Of a stretch of DNA of 64,000 bases, positions 1 to 12,224 are shown in pieces. The stretch is from Climacium dendroides. Lineage: Eukaryota > Streptophyta > Bryopsida > Hypnales > Climaciaceae. The translations under genes and the position numbers were made by a program. Location: the NCBI GenBank assembly GCA_950106755.1, contig OX467088.1, positions 30,032,401 to 30,096,400 of the forward strand, in the 5' to 3' direction. The stretch's first letter is position 1; each line of letters begins with the position of its first letter. The notes under the pieces are model-generated. The model was not told the DNA's origin. It saw only the letters and a list, made by a program, of their open reading frames with translations, and ran no database searches.

Positions 1-1595
1 AAAATAATTTAATTTAATTTTTCTATGAGCCCTTCAGTTCATGCAGATATGGCTAAGCCTTGAATTTTGAAGTTCTTGTATGCATTACTCTTTTCACTTG
101 ACATTTTTTCTACTCTTCTGAATTAGCACTTAATGAACCTTAGAATGAAAGATCAACCGTGACGGCTATTTTGATTTTTGTTCATTTTCAAAAAAAAAAT
201 TCTTTTTCCTAAGAAATGGCCAGAGATTGTACATTTCGAATCCATTTAGAACTTGTATTTTGTTGTTCGTTTTGAACTCCATATTTTCCGCTTTGGTTCG
301 CATGGGTAAAAATTAGAACCTCTTCAGAGGCAAGGTTAAAAGAATTTAGGAATGGTAAATGTAATTTCCTTTCAAATTTTTTTGATGACTTGCTGGAGAC
401 AATTTATTTGAATTTAGGGCGTGGATTCCAAGCCCTAAACCCTGAGACCGTGAACCCTTGAAATTGAAGGCAAAATTTTCCCATCCTAAACCCTCAAATT
501 TGCTGCAGGAAAAGGGACATTCTTTAAACATTCCAACATTATTAGGAATTTTTTAAAATCATACTTTTCATTCAGTTTAGAAGAAGAACAATATTCCCGC
601 TGACTAAAGCTGGGGAAGTTTGCAGTAAAGGCACTTTCTAGCCAAAATTAACATTATTCTAGTGTGTGCTATATATATGGCAAGCCGCGTTAGGTGCCAC
701 ATGGTTAGTATAAGTAACGGAACCTTCATTTCCTAATAATGAACTTAGGTGCATTGTAAAGTCAACAATTGGGCTTAAATTTTGAAGTCAAAGTAGAAAA
801 GGATTTGGATAGTAGCTTCTGCTGTCCGCATTTGAAGATTGCCAAAGGGGATATGCCACTACGGACTTTAAAAGTCAACACAAACTTAATGAAAAGTGTA
901 GTGACCCCATTATTTTCGTGGGGCCAGCTACTAAATTCAGGATTGCATGTGGATATCGAAAGGTTTACGTGGCAAGGCCGTCGTGATTCTGGGGCCACTT
1001 GATATTAGAATGTACGCCGTTCAAAAATGAGAACTGACTTCGCGCTCTTTCCTTCCCGCCGAGGAGTTGAGTGGACGTCGGCAGTTTAGTTGCATTCCAG
1101 TCATTCCACCTTTCTCTTCAACTACATCAACTTTGAGCTTTGCTGTTGTTCTCTGCGCTTTCAACTTGTTCTATTATGTCTTTAGAAGAGTTTGATTAGT
1201 ATTGTTCCGCAATTGTATTGGTACAACGCCGGTTGTTGCCCGTTGTATTGCTCAAGCAGGAGATCCATCGCATAGGATTTACAGTAAGCCACTCCGACCC
1301 CTTTGAAAACATGATAATTCTCCATTGAGCAGCTTCTAGGATCTGTCATTCCAGCCTCTAGGTTTGCATAAGATCTTTCATTCCATGATTGGTAGTTGTT
1401 TTGTGTAGGTGCTCAATGATCTCCAACACAGTTCACGTTGTGATCAGTCAGTCCGACTACTATCCATGAAATGTTCAAGTCCTCAAGTCGTTCGACGAGC
1501 GCAGTTTGGAGAATGCGCAGAACTCTATATAAACCCCTCCGCGAAAGATGGAATTACTATAAATAGAAATTCCTTGACTAAAATGAAAATGAAAT
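1..1595. other. Non-coding stretch, no gene recognised
   Basis: Only short open frames with no recognisable domain are present, so I see no gene. Base composition is ordinary AT-rich intergenic DNA. If the DUF7869 element that follows has a long 5' region, part of this stretch may belong to it, but its left end could not be found. Confidence 0.4.
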
Positions 1596-2410
1596 GCACT
1601 TCAGCGCGACTCGCGCTGAAGTGCTTCTACAAGAGTTTCCATTGTCTTTGTGCAGACGGATCACCTAGACTCGCGTTTAATTGATGTTCATCCCTGGTCG
1701 GGCTGAAGTGTATTCACAAAGGTAAAGGAATATGTAGTGTCGACACTTCAGCGCGACTCGTGCTGATGTGCACTGAAGTAAGCTAGTTTAGATCTGTATT
1801 CTATAAAATTGTGATGGAATATAATCTGGAGACACTCCATAGCTATCAGAGCTGAATTGCAATTCAGCGCGACTCGCGCTGAAGTGTAGATACGCACGTA
1901 GTGAAATGTATTTTGACGATATTACACCACGACTAATGCCTAATTACAATTTAGAGCGACTCGCGCTGAAGTGTCCGACTTATTGGATCTGAATTGCAAT
2001 TCAGCGCGACTCGCGTTGAAGTGTAGATGCGCGTAGTGAGATGTATTTTGACAATATTCCACCACGACCAATGACTAATTGCAATTCAGCGCGACTCGCG
2101 CTGAAGTGTCGTCACGGAGGGAATGAAATATATTGTGACGGTATTCCAGTGCGAGTAATTCCGAATTGCAATTCAACTCGCAGAGAATGAAATTCATTCT
2201 GATGCTATTTTAGCTCAATTGGCGCTGAATTCTCATCACGCAGGGAGTGGAAATAGTAAAGACGTATGTCTGCGTTGTGGGTGTTAAATTGCAATTCAGA
2301 GTTGGTCGCGCTAAAGTACAATCGACTATTGCATGAAATTGATTGCGACGATATGTTAGTGTCCTGGGAGCTGAAATACAATTCAGCGCCAATCGCGCTG
2401 AATTGCCATT
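1596..2410. repeat. Tandem array of GC-rich odd palindromes (family P1)
   Basis: About ten related units follow one another at 50-150 bp spacing. Each contains a palindrome with core CGCGA-C-TCGCG and arms spelling TTCAGCGCGA outward. The first (1596-1624) is a perfect 29-bp palindrome with a single central base; further centres lie near 1757, 1873, 1960, 2010 and 2095, with degenerate copies near 2180, 2215, 2305 and 2395. Between palindromes a diverged spacer recurs, recognisable by an ACGCAGGGAGTGAAAT-like part and a TATTTTGACGATATTCCA-like part. The array ends about 120 bp before the transposase reading frame at 2531. Its function is unknown; it could be a protein-binding array or a fragment of a tandem repeat. 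Confidence 0.85.
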
Positions 2411-2530
2411 CGGATATTACTGCCGCTCAGAAATACCAACACCATTTACTGCGTCAATCAAGTCGATTGGAGTTTGATGCCAGACATTGACTTCAATACT
2501 GCTTTTCATTTGGTTTTCTAGATACGTGAC

Positions 2531-5371
2531 ATGACTTCCTCTACGACTTCTGACGACTTCATGGAATCCTCGGATGATGAATTCCCAGTTTTGGAAAGGA
2601 TGAATGTAGGCATTCCTGAATGCGAAGGACTTCCGCGTCATCTTTGGAATACAAGATGTGTCACTCTTTACAATGAGGAGGGTCTACTTGTTGGCGAAGG
2701 GACTTGCCATAGTGTCAACTCAGACCTCGTGCTTGGAGCTAATGGTCCTCTTGGAGATACCCATGTAGCAGTTCACATCACCAAGACATTTTCAGAAGCG
2801 GATATCCCTCAGGAGCAGATTTACTATTTGGTAGCTTGGCCGATTAAACGAGTCCACTGTGCGGGAGCAAGTCTTCACGACCATGAGGCGCGAGACAGAT
2901 TCAATCAGCTACAAGCCCGCCTCTTGAATCCACAACCTCTAGCATCTGTACGGCCATATTCAAGTATCCTTAGGAATCCACCTCGTGTGACCTCCCGCAG
3001 ATCTAAGGAACTCCTCACTCCTGAGTGCATCAACTTGGTGTCTAGCAAAGTCTGTTGTTCCCAGAATTGCGTTCAGCCATTTCCAAGGGAGAAGATTCGG
3101 GCCTTCCGCGAGTGAATGTACTCCAATACATCATTCAAGTTCAGGTCACACATGAAGACTGATGTACACAGGTCAGTGCATCTTGATGCACGTGGGAGGA
3201 AGACAGTGACCGTTGAAGGCATCAACGTGTGCATGCGAGCATGGATGCATATTTCTGGGGTCCCGGAGGCTACATTCTATCGATACCTCAAATATTGGAA
3301 GGACGAACGAGAGGCAAGAGACCATAGAAATGTAGGATTGGAGAAGCCGAGAAAGCACACTCAACAAGCAACTGCCACGCTAAAGTGCATCCTTGAAAAG
3401 GAGGCAGATCACATGCCACATCGTACTCGGACTTTGAAATCAGGGGACAAGGTCGTATCTATGTGTCTTCCCTCTACTTTTCAGTGGAAGGGTAAGATGA
3501 AAGAAATTAATGATGTCAATGCAGCCTTCGGATTACCCGAAGTTTCCACTTCAAACTTGAGCAAGATCAGGTCCTCGAAGTTTTCAGAGTACGAGGTGAA
3601 AAAACCTGGTGATAATTTTGCTCGGTGTTCAATGTGTGACAAACTACAAGAGCTACGAAGGAGTTGTATTGCTGGATCTCAAAGTGCTTTGATATGGTCA
3701 AGGAGGCTTGACAAACATTTGGCTATTGCTCGGGCACATAGGGAGCTGTACTACGCAAATCGTTACCGCTCGCATGAGTTTCCACATGAATGTTTGACGA
3801 TCATGCATGACAAGATGGACCATGCCAAGACCGCTTCTCCGGTTTTTTCCCACAAAACTAAAGAACTTGATGGGCTCATGAAGTTGCCCGTCTCAGTCAC
3901 TAGCATGATTGCGCATGGTCATGCTGATGTTTGATATGCGCACTATGGCTTGGATATGTTTCCCCACGACTCCAACTACACTGTTGGCTCCATGGCAAAG
4001 TTGCTACGAGATTTGGAATTGCCACCAAAATCGTCTTCTCGGCAATTGTTTACGGGGTCTGGATCCACAAATTTATCCAGGGCAATACTGAAGGGTGCCG
4101 AAGTTTGCGAAGCATCGCTACCTCCGCTATCGGAAACGTTATGTCCAGGAATGCCGTTGCCTCCTATTTTGAATGTGCAGATGGATAATGCCACCGGAGA
4201 TAACAAGAATAGATTTGTTTTTTGTTATTGGTCTCTACTTGTTGCAAACAAGATCTTTCGTGAAGTGTACGTGAACTTCATGATTGTGGGTCATACTCAT
4301 GACGACATTGATGCGCTCTTTGGAAGATGGAGTATGCTTTTGAAGAAGGAAAACTTCCTTACAATTCCTGCACTTATGAAGTCGTTTATGGATGTGGAAT
4401 CCATTCCAACAATCCCTCACCTCATCGAAGAGGTGCCAGATTTCAAGGGTTTCATAGCAGGCAAAGTTTTGGACAGCAATGACATCATGGTTGGACACAC
4501 AAAGCCACAACAAGTGAAGTTCTACCTTGACTCGACTGGGTGTCCAGTCATGAAGTACAAAATGCTGTGCACTGATGTGGAGTGGTTGCCGAAGGGGATT
4601 GGTCATGGAATGAAATTGTGGAAAGAGGACTCTAAAGGGCAAAGTTTGTGGCCACGTGGAGTACCAGAAGCAGTTCTGCCGAGTCCAATGAAAGGTACAG
4701 AGGACATCTTGAAGGGAATATCCGGATTCGTAAGGTATTGGGAGAATTTGTGCAATCAAGATCGCACTGGAGAGTACCGAAGACGCTATGAGCACGTAGT
4801 GCACTACTGGCAAGGTGTCAAGGTAGCATTGCTAGAACCACTACCTTCATCTTCTATTTTGAAGGATGGTTTTTGGCCTACGAGCCGTGTTCAAGCAACT
4901 CAAGTGGATGAATTAGACGAAGACGGCGAGGATCGTGAAGAGTTTGGAGAAGATGACGCGTACGTAGGCCCTTTGAGAGGTCGCCCACAACCATCCTTTA
5001 GGGTGGGTCGAGATCTCTTTGAAGGATATTTTGTTGCAGTTCGACTCGCAGATGGTGACAATCATCCGGTTTGGATTGCAAGGGCGTTATCTGATCCAAA
5101 TTGTAATCCGGAGAAACCTAATTGTATACGCATTCAGTACTTCCGTCCAACATCGAGAGATGAAGATGTTCAAGACTTCTACACTGAATGGGATAGTGAA
5201 AGAGGTCTACGTTGGAAAGTGGATGAAACTGAACCGCCACTTTGGGAGCATACAAATGCTGTTATGACAACGTGGAAGTCTAGCATTCGAAAAGATACTC
5301 GTCAATGCATGATCAAGATTCCTGCTGCTCAAATTGACGTTATCAACCAAAGTCTCGCATCCTACACTTGA
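2531..5371 (+). pseudogene. Putative DDE transposase, DUF7869-type, copy 1 (two in-frame stops)
   Basis: One frame runs 2531-5371 (about 946 codons), broken only by TGA at 3113-3115 and 3932-3934. The product resembles proteins I know from plant, oomycete and animal genomes as DUF7869-containing (family name from memory). Visible landmarks: a CC-x3-C motif near residues 175-180, a region like a helix-turn-helix around residue 240-290, a CxxC motif near 366, then three acid-rich blocks: IMHDKMDH (about 424), QMDNATGDNKN (about 549) and VGHTHDDIDALFGRWS (about 585). Their order suggests the D, D and D/E of an RNase H-like transposase; that is inference. The second TGA falls where copy 3 has CGA (Arg), so it looks like a CpG transition. 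Copy 3 near the right edge is nearly identical; copy 2 is more diverged. Confidence 0.72.
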
Positions 5372-5742
5372 TATCTGTAGCTATGTAATATGTATGCATA
5401 TGATTAGATGGTATAGTTTTGAGTGGATTGATTTTATTTTATTGCTCGGCATTGCATTATTGATTTCAACTGTATATTTTGTGTTTACAGAACATTGGAA
5501 TTTAAGTATAGTCTCAATATACTTCTATTTATATTCTTTAGCACTCTTTTCTTTATTTTTCACTTTATTATCTTATTTGTTTATCATTGAGTATGTTTTA
5601 TTTCAAATTACATTGTTATTGGGAGAAAAAGTAGTAGATATATCTACTGTTTATTTGGTTAACAGATAAAGCACTTGTCACATTTTGGGTAGGGGGGCGG
5701 TTGGTTGTTACAACTTTCCTGCCTGCAAAGCTCATTTAGCAG

Positions 5743-5858
5743 CACCAAGTCATGTTGTTCTCTCATGCACTTATACAAGTCCAACGGGAATCGAACCCGG
5801 ACCGCTTCAATGAGATGAATAACCCCTCACAACCAACCGCGGAGTTCATGACTTGGTG
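5743..5858 (-). repeat. tRNA-like segment enclosed by a 12-bp inverted repeat, copy 1
   Basis: CACCAAGTCATG (5743-5754) pairs with CATGACTTGGTG (5847-5858). Read on the minus strand, the enclosed DNA contains GGGTTCGATTCCC, a good tRNA B box and T-arm, preceded by a weak D-arm-like GAGCTCCGCGGTTGGTT and a possible anticodon-arm region TTCATCTCATTGAA. It looks like a degenerate tRNA-derived sequence in the 3' non-coding part of the element and not a functional tRNA gene: no proper acceptor stem is visible. Confidence 0.55.
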
Positions 5859-6237
5859 TTTAGAAGATGACGTAATCTTTATTTATATTAATTATAACAT
5901 TTACTCTAAATCGAATTACATGTGTTTGAACAGACTATCACTCAAAAGACTCTCATTTTAATGGAAATTGCGCATTACAACTAGCAAATTCAGTGTTTGC
6001 CCACCTAAATTGCCTAAAATTATAATTCATTTGTTAGGGTCTAAATGGACAATATTATTATAAGAGACCCCAAACCTCTCAAAATATTGAATATTGTGTT
6101 TTAGCTGAGTGAATCTTCCATCACTATAAAGACCGGAAGGAGAGGAGCGCCTACCTCTCTGAGAACAAGCGACAGATCCCTCTAAAGTGCCAACAGAGGT
6201 TAAGCAAAACCGGAATAGAAACCGAAGAAAGTGAGTC

Positions 6238-9200
6238 TGTCGTAGCACAGGAAAGCAAAAATCCTTCTCTAAGGCTCAATATTTCTTAAAAGAGGCCCTA
6301 AAGTGACTCGAGTATCGTTCCCATGAAGATCAAATTTCCTAGGTTCACAATTACCGGAAAATGGTAGAGTGATGGTCACGAAACACACACAAATATAAAA
6401 CCCCAAGCAAAACAATAGACTGGAACTTCCACTTGGCCTCCTTGTTTCTTTGGACAAACACGACCGGATCTCTCCGGTCTAACAATTACTACTACACTTT
6501 AGACCGGATCTTCTCGATCTAACAACACTGACTAGATTGATTCCGGTCTAACACCCATTGGTTTATCATACAGACTCTCTAATTGGTTAGTTTACTACCC
6601 CACGGCTTTACACTACCTTGTAACTCTCCCAACACTTCTATTCACATACCTTTGGTAGTTACATGTATTTATGTTTTACAGACCGGAACCGGAATTCGCG
6701 TTTCTACAGATTTAACCTTAACCTCTAATATTCACATCCGGTCTAGATCTTTAATTATAACCATGTGGATTTTAACCTCTCGACGAGGGATCTGCTTAAT
6801 TGGGCTTTAGGAAGGAAGCTTAACTCCTACCCTTCCTTTTTAAAGTGTTAGAAGTTTCACTATGTGATCAAACTTTCAAAAATAAACTTTCAAATCCTAC
6901 AAATGAGAAAACAGACCGTCCTCACAACTGGAAAGGAAACGCAGTCGTGTCCAGCAGGTCACACAAGCCGGTCTAATCCCTCCTAACCAATGCTACAACG
7001 ACAGCCTACTGAGTTAGTCCTAAATCCGGTCTGAATTAGCGGGGAAGATAGGGGAAACGAGCGCTGCGGAGGCATACTAACCCTTATTCTTTCCGGAGAG
7101 TGGTCCTCAATCCGTACTCCCTTCCGAGTCCACTCCTAGTCCACACTAGAGATCCCTTCTACCTCCATCCACACGCACTAATTCAATACTGTACCGGATA
7201 AACTTAGCATCCGGGTACACCTTGTATCCACTTACACTCACTTTCCAGCCTGGACTTCCAAAACACGAACAAGTGTCAAGTACACACAACTATGATTTGT
7301 TTCAATCACGCCAAAAGCGAACTCCTAGATACTCATGAATATAAAAAGGTAAGATAAAGATACACACCGGGACCAAAGAAGTCCCGGATTTAAATACTAA
7401 ACTTCTCCCTCAAAATCCTAACCTAAAAGTAACGCTCTAGCCAATCAGGGCTCAACACGTTTCATTCCCTTACTAATTTCTAGCCCTGTTGACTTTCACT
7501 CAAACTCCCACTACTTCCGCTAAAAGTGGATCTCAGATCCTAAAATTACAGACCCAGTCACTTTCCAACTGCTAGTGGCCGTGTCACTCAAAAAGTAGAC
7601 TGCCTAATTATATACAACTATTCCAAAACTTCAGATTTTCACTACCCTATCCTCAGAAATTTATCCTACGTAACTTTCTAAGTTTTTAACTTCTTCACAG
7701 CCGGCTTCTTTCCGGTTCCGATCTTCTGTCCCTGGCGTACCTTACCCCGAATGGCAAGCTTCTTCTTCTTAGATGCTGCAGCCTTAGTCGCCCGAGTCTC
7801 TGCCAGTGCTTGATCCGGGTCAGAATACGGCTCTGAGTCCTCCTCAATACCGGATTCTTCATCCTCGTCCTCTTCTTCTTCCTCTTCCTCCTCGTCATCG
7901 TCCTCTAGAATCGTCCTCTTCTTATGTGTCATAATTGGAGGCTTCTTCTTCTGCGTGGTTGGTGTGGGCGGAACATTGGCCCTAGCACTCTGAGGAGTGG
8001 TTTCCTCAATCGGTCTGCTCTTCCCGGATCCTTGCCCCTGTGATCCGGTCTTCCTTTCCTCCATTGACCCAGTTTCGCTTCCCAAAGCTAAGTTGAGTAG
8101 GGTGGAAGGAAATACCTTTTGTGTCTTTGTAGGAGGAGGCGGAGAGACTGGAGATAACTCACTGAGGTCGATAAACTTGGTACTCAGCCTTAGTTTGGGA
8201 ACGTTATTCTTTTCGGATGGTTCCGGTACAGATCTCGTCTTCTCTTCAACTGCGGCCTTCACTTCTTCCGATGGTTCCCTCGCCTTGCTTGTTGTCTCCA
8301 CTTCTCCGGTCTTCTCTTCCTCAGCAGCTTCTACTGCTCGCGCTGCATTAAGAGCAACGTCCGTTACTTCCCCCAGTAAGGAAGTCATTTCTCCTTTAGG
8401 CTCTGACCGGATGGAAGAGCTTGGCACGTCCTCCATCTTGTCCTTCGCCTTTACTTCTTCTTCAGTGACCGGAAGGGGTGCTGGTGCGAGTTCCGTTTCC
8501 GGTGCCTGCTCCCGCTCTCTTCGTTCTTCTACCTCCTTCATCACCTCACGCAGTGGCTCCACTATTGCCTCCATCTTGCGGTGGTAGGACACTAACGCCA
8601 TCATCAAGTTGGCTGGCATTTGCTTTCCGGTCTCCATCACCTTCTCGTCAAACAACATTGCTTTGTTGATGACTTCGCCTGGATTGCCGATGAACTCCCG
8701 AATTGCCTGAAGGTTCTTTGTAGCTGTCTTGGAGAATTTCCTCTGCTGGTCCATTTCTTCTCTTTTCTCCTCCAACTCCCTCGTTAGCTGGTCCACCTTA
8801 CTCGTGGCTTTATTCAGCTCTTTCTTCACCGCTTCCTTCATCTTCCGGTCCAGTTGGGCAACGAGCTGCTGCGGCTGACTGACCTTCAGCAGTTGACACA
8901 GTTCTTGAATGATCTTCTAGCTCTTCCCGTACTGGACCCGGAACTCACTGAGTTCCCTCACAATCCGACCTAGGGGATCCTGGTTCCAGACCGGATCGAC
9001 TCCCTTACTACCTTCTCCTATCTCTAAATCTTTCTCTTTACGGTCCTGCCTCCTCCACTGAGACTTAGCTTCCTCGACCGGTATAGTATCTGCCTCTGAA
9101 TCTTCCTCTTCTTGCCCGGCTTCCTCATCCGGGTCTTCTATATCGAATTCGGACATGGCTCTGGCCGTATCATATGAATCTATCTTTCTATTTGTAAGCC

Positions 9201-10522
9201 AGCCATGTACTTGATACAAGTGGTAGAGAAAAGGGGTTATAGGGGAAGGCTTAGACTTCCCTATACCTCCTACCAGTCTCTTGATCTGATCTCTCATCAC
9301 TACGCCCCAATCTACTTTCCGGTCACCCAACAATGCACCGAAAATAGTGTTCGCCACGGTGACCGTAATCTTGTTTGGTCGCTCTGGACTAAAGATGGCT
9401 GCTAGGTATTTCATTAAACATTTCTCCCTACCATTTATACACTCTGCCACAGGGAAACCATCCTTCTTCGTTGGGGGGTTCTGGAACTTACCCATGTAGA
9501 AGCGATCTGTCCGGGAAGTCGGTCCCTTGTCCGTCCTCTTGAAATCGTACGTCTCCCTCCACAACGTTGGAGTCCAGTCTTCAGGCCGGCTTCTCGACGT
9601 CCCCTTCCACTTCCTTAGCGGCGCCCCGATTACCTCCCTCACGATCTCCTCGTCTTTCAAATTCCATGGCCGGGCTAGAAATCCCTCATACCCCATCTGC
9701 CGGAGGTCTTCTTCTAGCTCCGCTTTCTCTCTTGGATCCGCTGGTATTACCGGCTTCACCATGTGCAAGGATACAGCTACTTCTTCTCTCACCATCGTGG
9801 GCTGTTCTCTCAAACCCTCTTAGTGACCGGAATCACTATTTGAGGTCTCACAATCACTCGCACTCTAGTTTTCCTATTCCGCTCAAGGACCCTCCTCAAG
9901 AGTCGTCTCACCAGTACACTCCTGACTCCACACTCATACGTGAACTTCTAAATGAACTCTCCTCTTAAGACCCGTCTGTCCTTAATCCGGTCCGTAAATT
10001 GAGCCCGTAACTTCTTCTCTTTGGCTGACATATAAGTACACCTCAAATGCTCTTCACCAATCTCTTCTCAAGGTAGCTTCCGCGCAAAAGGAGGTCTGAG
10101 CCACCTGCCCCTCCTATTTCTAGGGCTGCACTCACCCGGCCCATTACAAGTGACCGTTTTCCCTAAAATAGACCCGCTCTCAAGTATGGTCTAGAACTAG
10201 GTAGGCACCTGTTACACCCGGAGTGCCTGTCTTCCATTTCCGGTCTCCGGTCTTCTATTTTATTCCGGTTTCCGGTTTCTAATGAAAATCACTTTGACCT
10301 ACTCCTGACCTATCTATGTCGTTTCCGGACTTTCGGTTTCCAGTTTCCAGTTACTTCTGTTAACACTATTATCTATTCTAAAGTAATCCACTTCCGATAT
10401 CCGGTTTCTAACTACTTACGGTCTACTTTTCTAAAGAAAAACAAAAAAAATAGGGAGTAAAAAGAGCTCTATTCCCCTTATTTCCCTTCTAAACCTAAAG
10501 ACTGGATTTCCGTGCTCCCACA
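6238..10522 (-). mobile_element. Nested gag-like-family element with TSD GAGTC
   Basis: The element begins TGTCGTAGCACAGG at 6238 and ends CCGTGCTCCCACA at 10522, an imperfect terminal inverted repeat with TG...CA ends. The 5-bp GAGTC flanks it at 6233-6237 and 10523-10527. Removing it restores continuous homology of the surrounding element to the 35-kb copy, which independently confirms both ends. It holds one minus-strand gag-like gene. No internal direct LTR pair was seen. At 4285 bp it is the longest member of the family in this window. Confidence 0.72.
7678..9813 (-). pseudogene. Gag-like coiled-coil protein of a mobile element (copy A), one in-frame stop
   Basis: A single frame of about 711 codons is interrupted by one TAG (8917-8919). 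The N-terminal part holds the family core: a WTPTLWRETYDF block, GKF(Q/G)...KKDGF, a block ending (I/V)TVTVANTIFGALLGDRKVDWG, and a TPFLYHLYQ block. After an acidic linker comes a coiled-coil stretch (TSKVDQLTRELEEKREEMDQQ), INKAMLFDEKVMETGKQM, and a Lys/Pro/Glu-rich tail with a long acidic run. The same order occurs in the copies at 24.9, 36-37 and 43-44 kb. No zinc knuckle, protease or reverse transcriptase is present. A gag-like role is my inference from the domain style and retroelement-like termini. Confidence 0.6.
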
Positions 10523-10849
10523 GAGTCCTCGGATAAAGTAGTAAAAGATCCGGTCAGGAGTGTGAGTTCCGGTTTGGTTCTTGTGGGTGGTAAATCGATT
10601 TTGATTCGGATCAGTATTAGTCTGAACTGGATTAGTCTATAGAGAGAGAAGAAAATTGTCCGATATTTGGGGAAAAGGGTTAAGAGTGATAAAGAAGAGT
10701 ATTTGAATTGAGAAATTTTCCTCAAACCATCTAGTAATACGAAACGCTTCACATAGTCTCTTGGGTTCGATCTTTAGAGTCACTTTGTTATACTTTAAAG
10801 GGGTTTTTTTTAGCATAATAGGGAATTTTACTTACCTTGTGCTGCGACA

Positions 10850-12224
10850 GCCTCAAACAACCGAGCCTTGTTGATGTAGTTCGCCGAGATCTCCAAGGCT
10901 TGCTAGAGCTGGGTATCGCCCCAGCTCAATGCCTCCGTCTACCGGCAGTGCTCTTCCTCCACGACTTTGGCCTTCTCTTGGATCGTCCGTAGCTCGTTTT
11001 CCAACCGGGCGCAAGTGGACTCCAACCCCTTGGCCCATTCCAGCAGATTCCGGTTGTCCACCCGGAGAGCACCCAACTTTGTCACTGTCTTTTTCTGGTC
11101 TTGGATCAGAAGATTGTTTTGCTTCTCTACCGACACCAGAGCGTCCGTCCTCCGGAAGATGGCATTCCGGTCGGTCAATGCCGTCTTCCGGCACATCCGT
11201 CTGAAGGTCTCCTCATAGTTGTGGAGAATCTTCATGATGTCGTCAGCCCGCCACACGATGTGTTGGGCCATCTCCGTAATATCCTTGTAGGGCGTTTCCC
11301 CTAGTCGGATCTCGGTCCTTTCTTCTTCGTCTTCCTCCGGAGGATTGGTCCGAGGATAACCGGCTTCTGTCCGGTCCGGAGCGTCTTCCTTAGTCCGCTT
11401 TGGAGCGGAAGGACTCCTCCTCTACATCACTGGTGAAATCGCATTTCGCCGAGTCCGTTTCTTCAGAGGAGTGGACTGCTCCTCTTCTTCCATCTCCTCG
11501 TCATCTAGACCGTCCCGATGAGAGAGTTCTTCTCCCCTGTACTGCTGGAGCTGAACCAACTCTAAATAGGCTTCCTCTTTGTTTTCCTTGAGTAAGGAAT
11601 GGTGGGAGTACAAGTGGAATACATAAGCCGGAAGGGGGCTCCCACCTTTCTTCCCCTGCCGAAGAGAATGCACGAGATCCCCCACCAACTCAGAGATGAT
11701 GAACTTCCAGTCCACCATCATCTTCCCCTAGAGGCTTTCCAAGATGGTGGAGGCTACCTTGGCCACCACTCGCCTCAGCTTGGTCGGGTGGAAGATAGGG
11801 TTAAGAAACCCTACCATATCCTAGGATTCTGGATTTACTAGGTCTGAGATCTGGAAACCCTCCTTTGGGTTCGCCGTTGTTCAGAACTCACCTGCCATGT
11901 ATTCTGGATTCTTTTCCATCACCTTGTCCGGCGCCACCCGAAACCCGTAGACGGCTCTCCACTCGTCCACCATTCACTATTCAAGCTTCGCCCGGAGGGT
12001 GGTATTCAAGATACCACTCTGTGGTCGCAGCAGGTCCGCCACCAAACTCTCCTTCCGGTGGTGAGGTTCTTCCGGAGATGCTCCATCCGGACCTCGTCGG
12101 TTGGGATTTCTGGTACCACCCGCAGTACCGGAATTGCCTTCATCCGTGGTTGTGGCATTGGAGTTGGCTCCTCTGATTCCTCTAGCTCCTCCCTCAATCT
12201 GCGCCGCATCGCCCTAGAAGTCAT
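10850..12224 (-). pseudogene. Gag-like gene copy B, truncated at its 3' end by element F
   Basis: Translation from ATG 12224 gives an N-terminus MTSRAMRRRLREE then a broken core; later pieces in one frame (11721-11422, 11271-10939) carry the VDW...YVFHLY block and a coiled coil (NNLLIQDQKKTVTKLGAL). The last readable residues, INKARLFEA, match the INKAMLFDE of copy A, and there the GTGCTGCGACA terminus of element F begins. So the C-terminal third was removed by that insertion or a later rearrangement. Frameshifts near 11.8-12.0 kb and stops show decay. Confidence 0.6.

Larger units (their letters stand above)
2531..6100 (+). mobile_element. DUF7869-type element, copy 1 (left end unresolved)
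   Basis: The reading frame is followed by about 730 bp that is repeated, in matching orientation, after copies 2 and 3. The shared sequence stops at 6100 with ATTGAATATTGTGTT, and at 6101 a different element (gag-like family) resumes, so the right boundary is well placed. A short hairpin, CTCTCAAAA-type arms around a spacer, lies just inside the end in all three copies. I could not find the left end or a target-site duplication; 2531 is only the coding start. Confidence 0.6.
6101..10849 (+). mobile_element. Older gag-like-family element (F), 3' end only, split by a nested copy
   Basis: Two pieces, 6101-6237 and 10523-10849, join across the nested insertion into a sequence matching, in reverse, about 35.0-35.34 kb of the related element at 34891-37877. 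The right end is GTGCTGCGACA at 10849, the same terminus as at 27776. The coding part is missing because the DUF7869 element abuts at 6100. To the right, the F terminus cuts directly into another gag-like gene at its KARLFEA sequence. Confidence 0.7.

Noticed and set aside
1596..2410. CRISPR-like or organellar palindrome cluster
   Set aside because: Spacers are diverged copies of one sequence, spacing is irregular, and the surroundings are nuclear transposons.
5743..5858. Functional tRNA gene
   Set aside because: Only the T-arm/B-box is convincing; no 7-bp acceptor stem closes around it, and the copies vary in the T-stem.
7997..8587. Ser-rich 196-codon frame on the plus strand
   Set aside because: It is the antisense of the gag-like gene copy A, whose homology to four other copies is on the minus strand.
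10853..11194. Minus-strand 113-codon frame beginning MPEDGIDRPE
   Set aside because: It overlaps gag-like gene B in another frame; the frame with the coiled coil and KARLFEA matches homologues.
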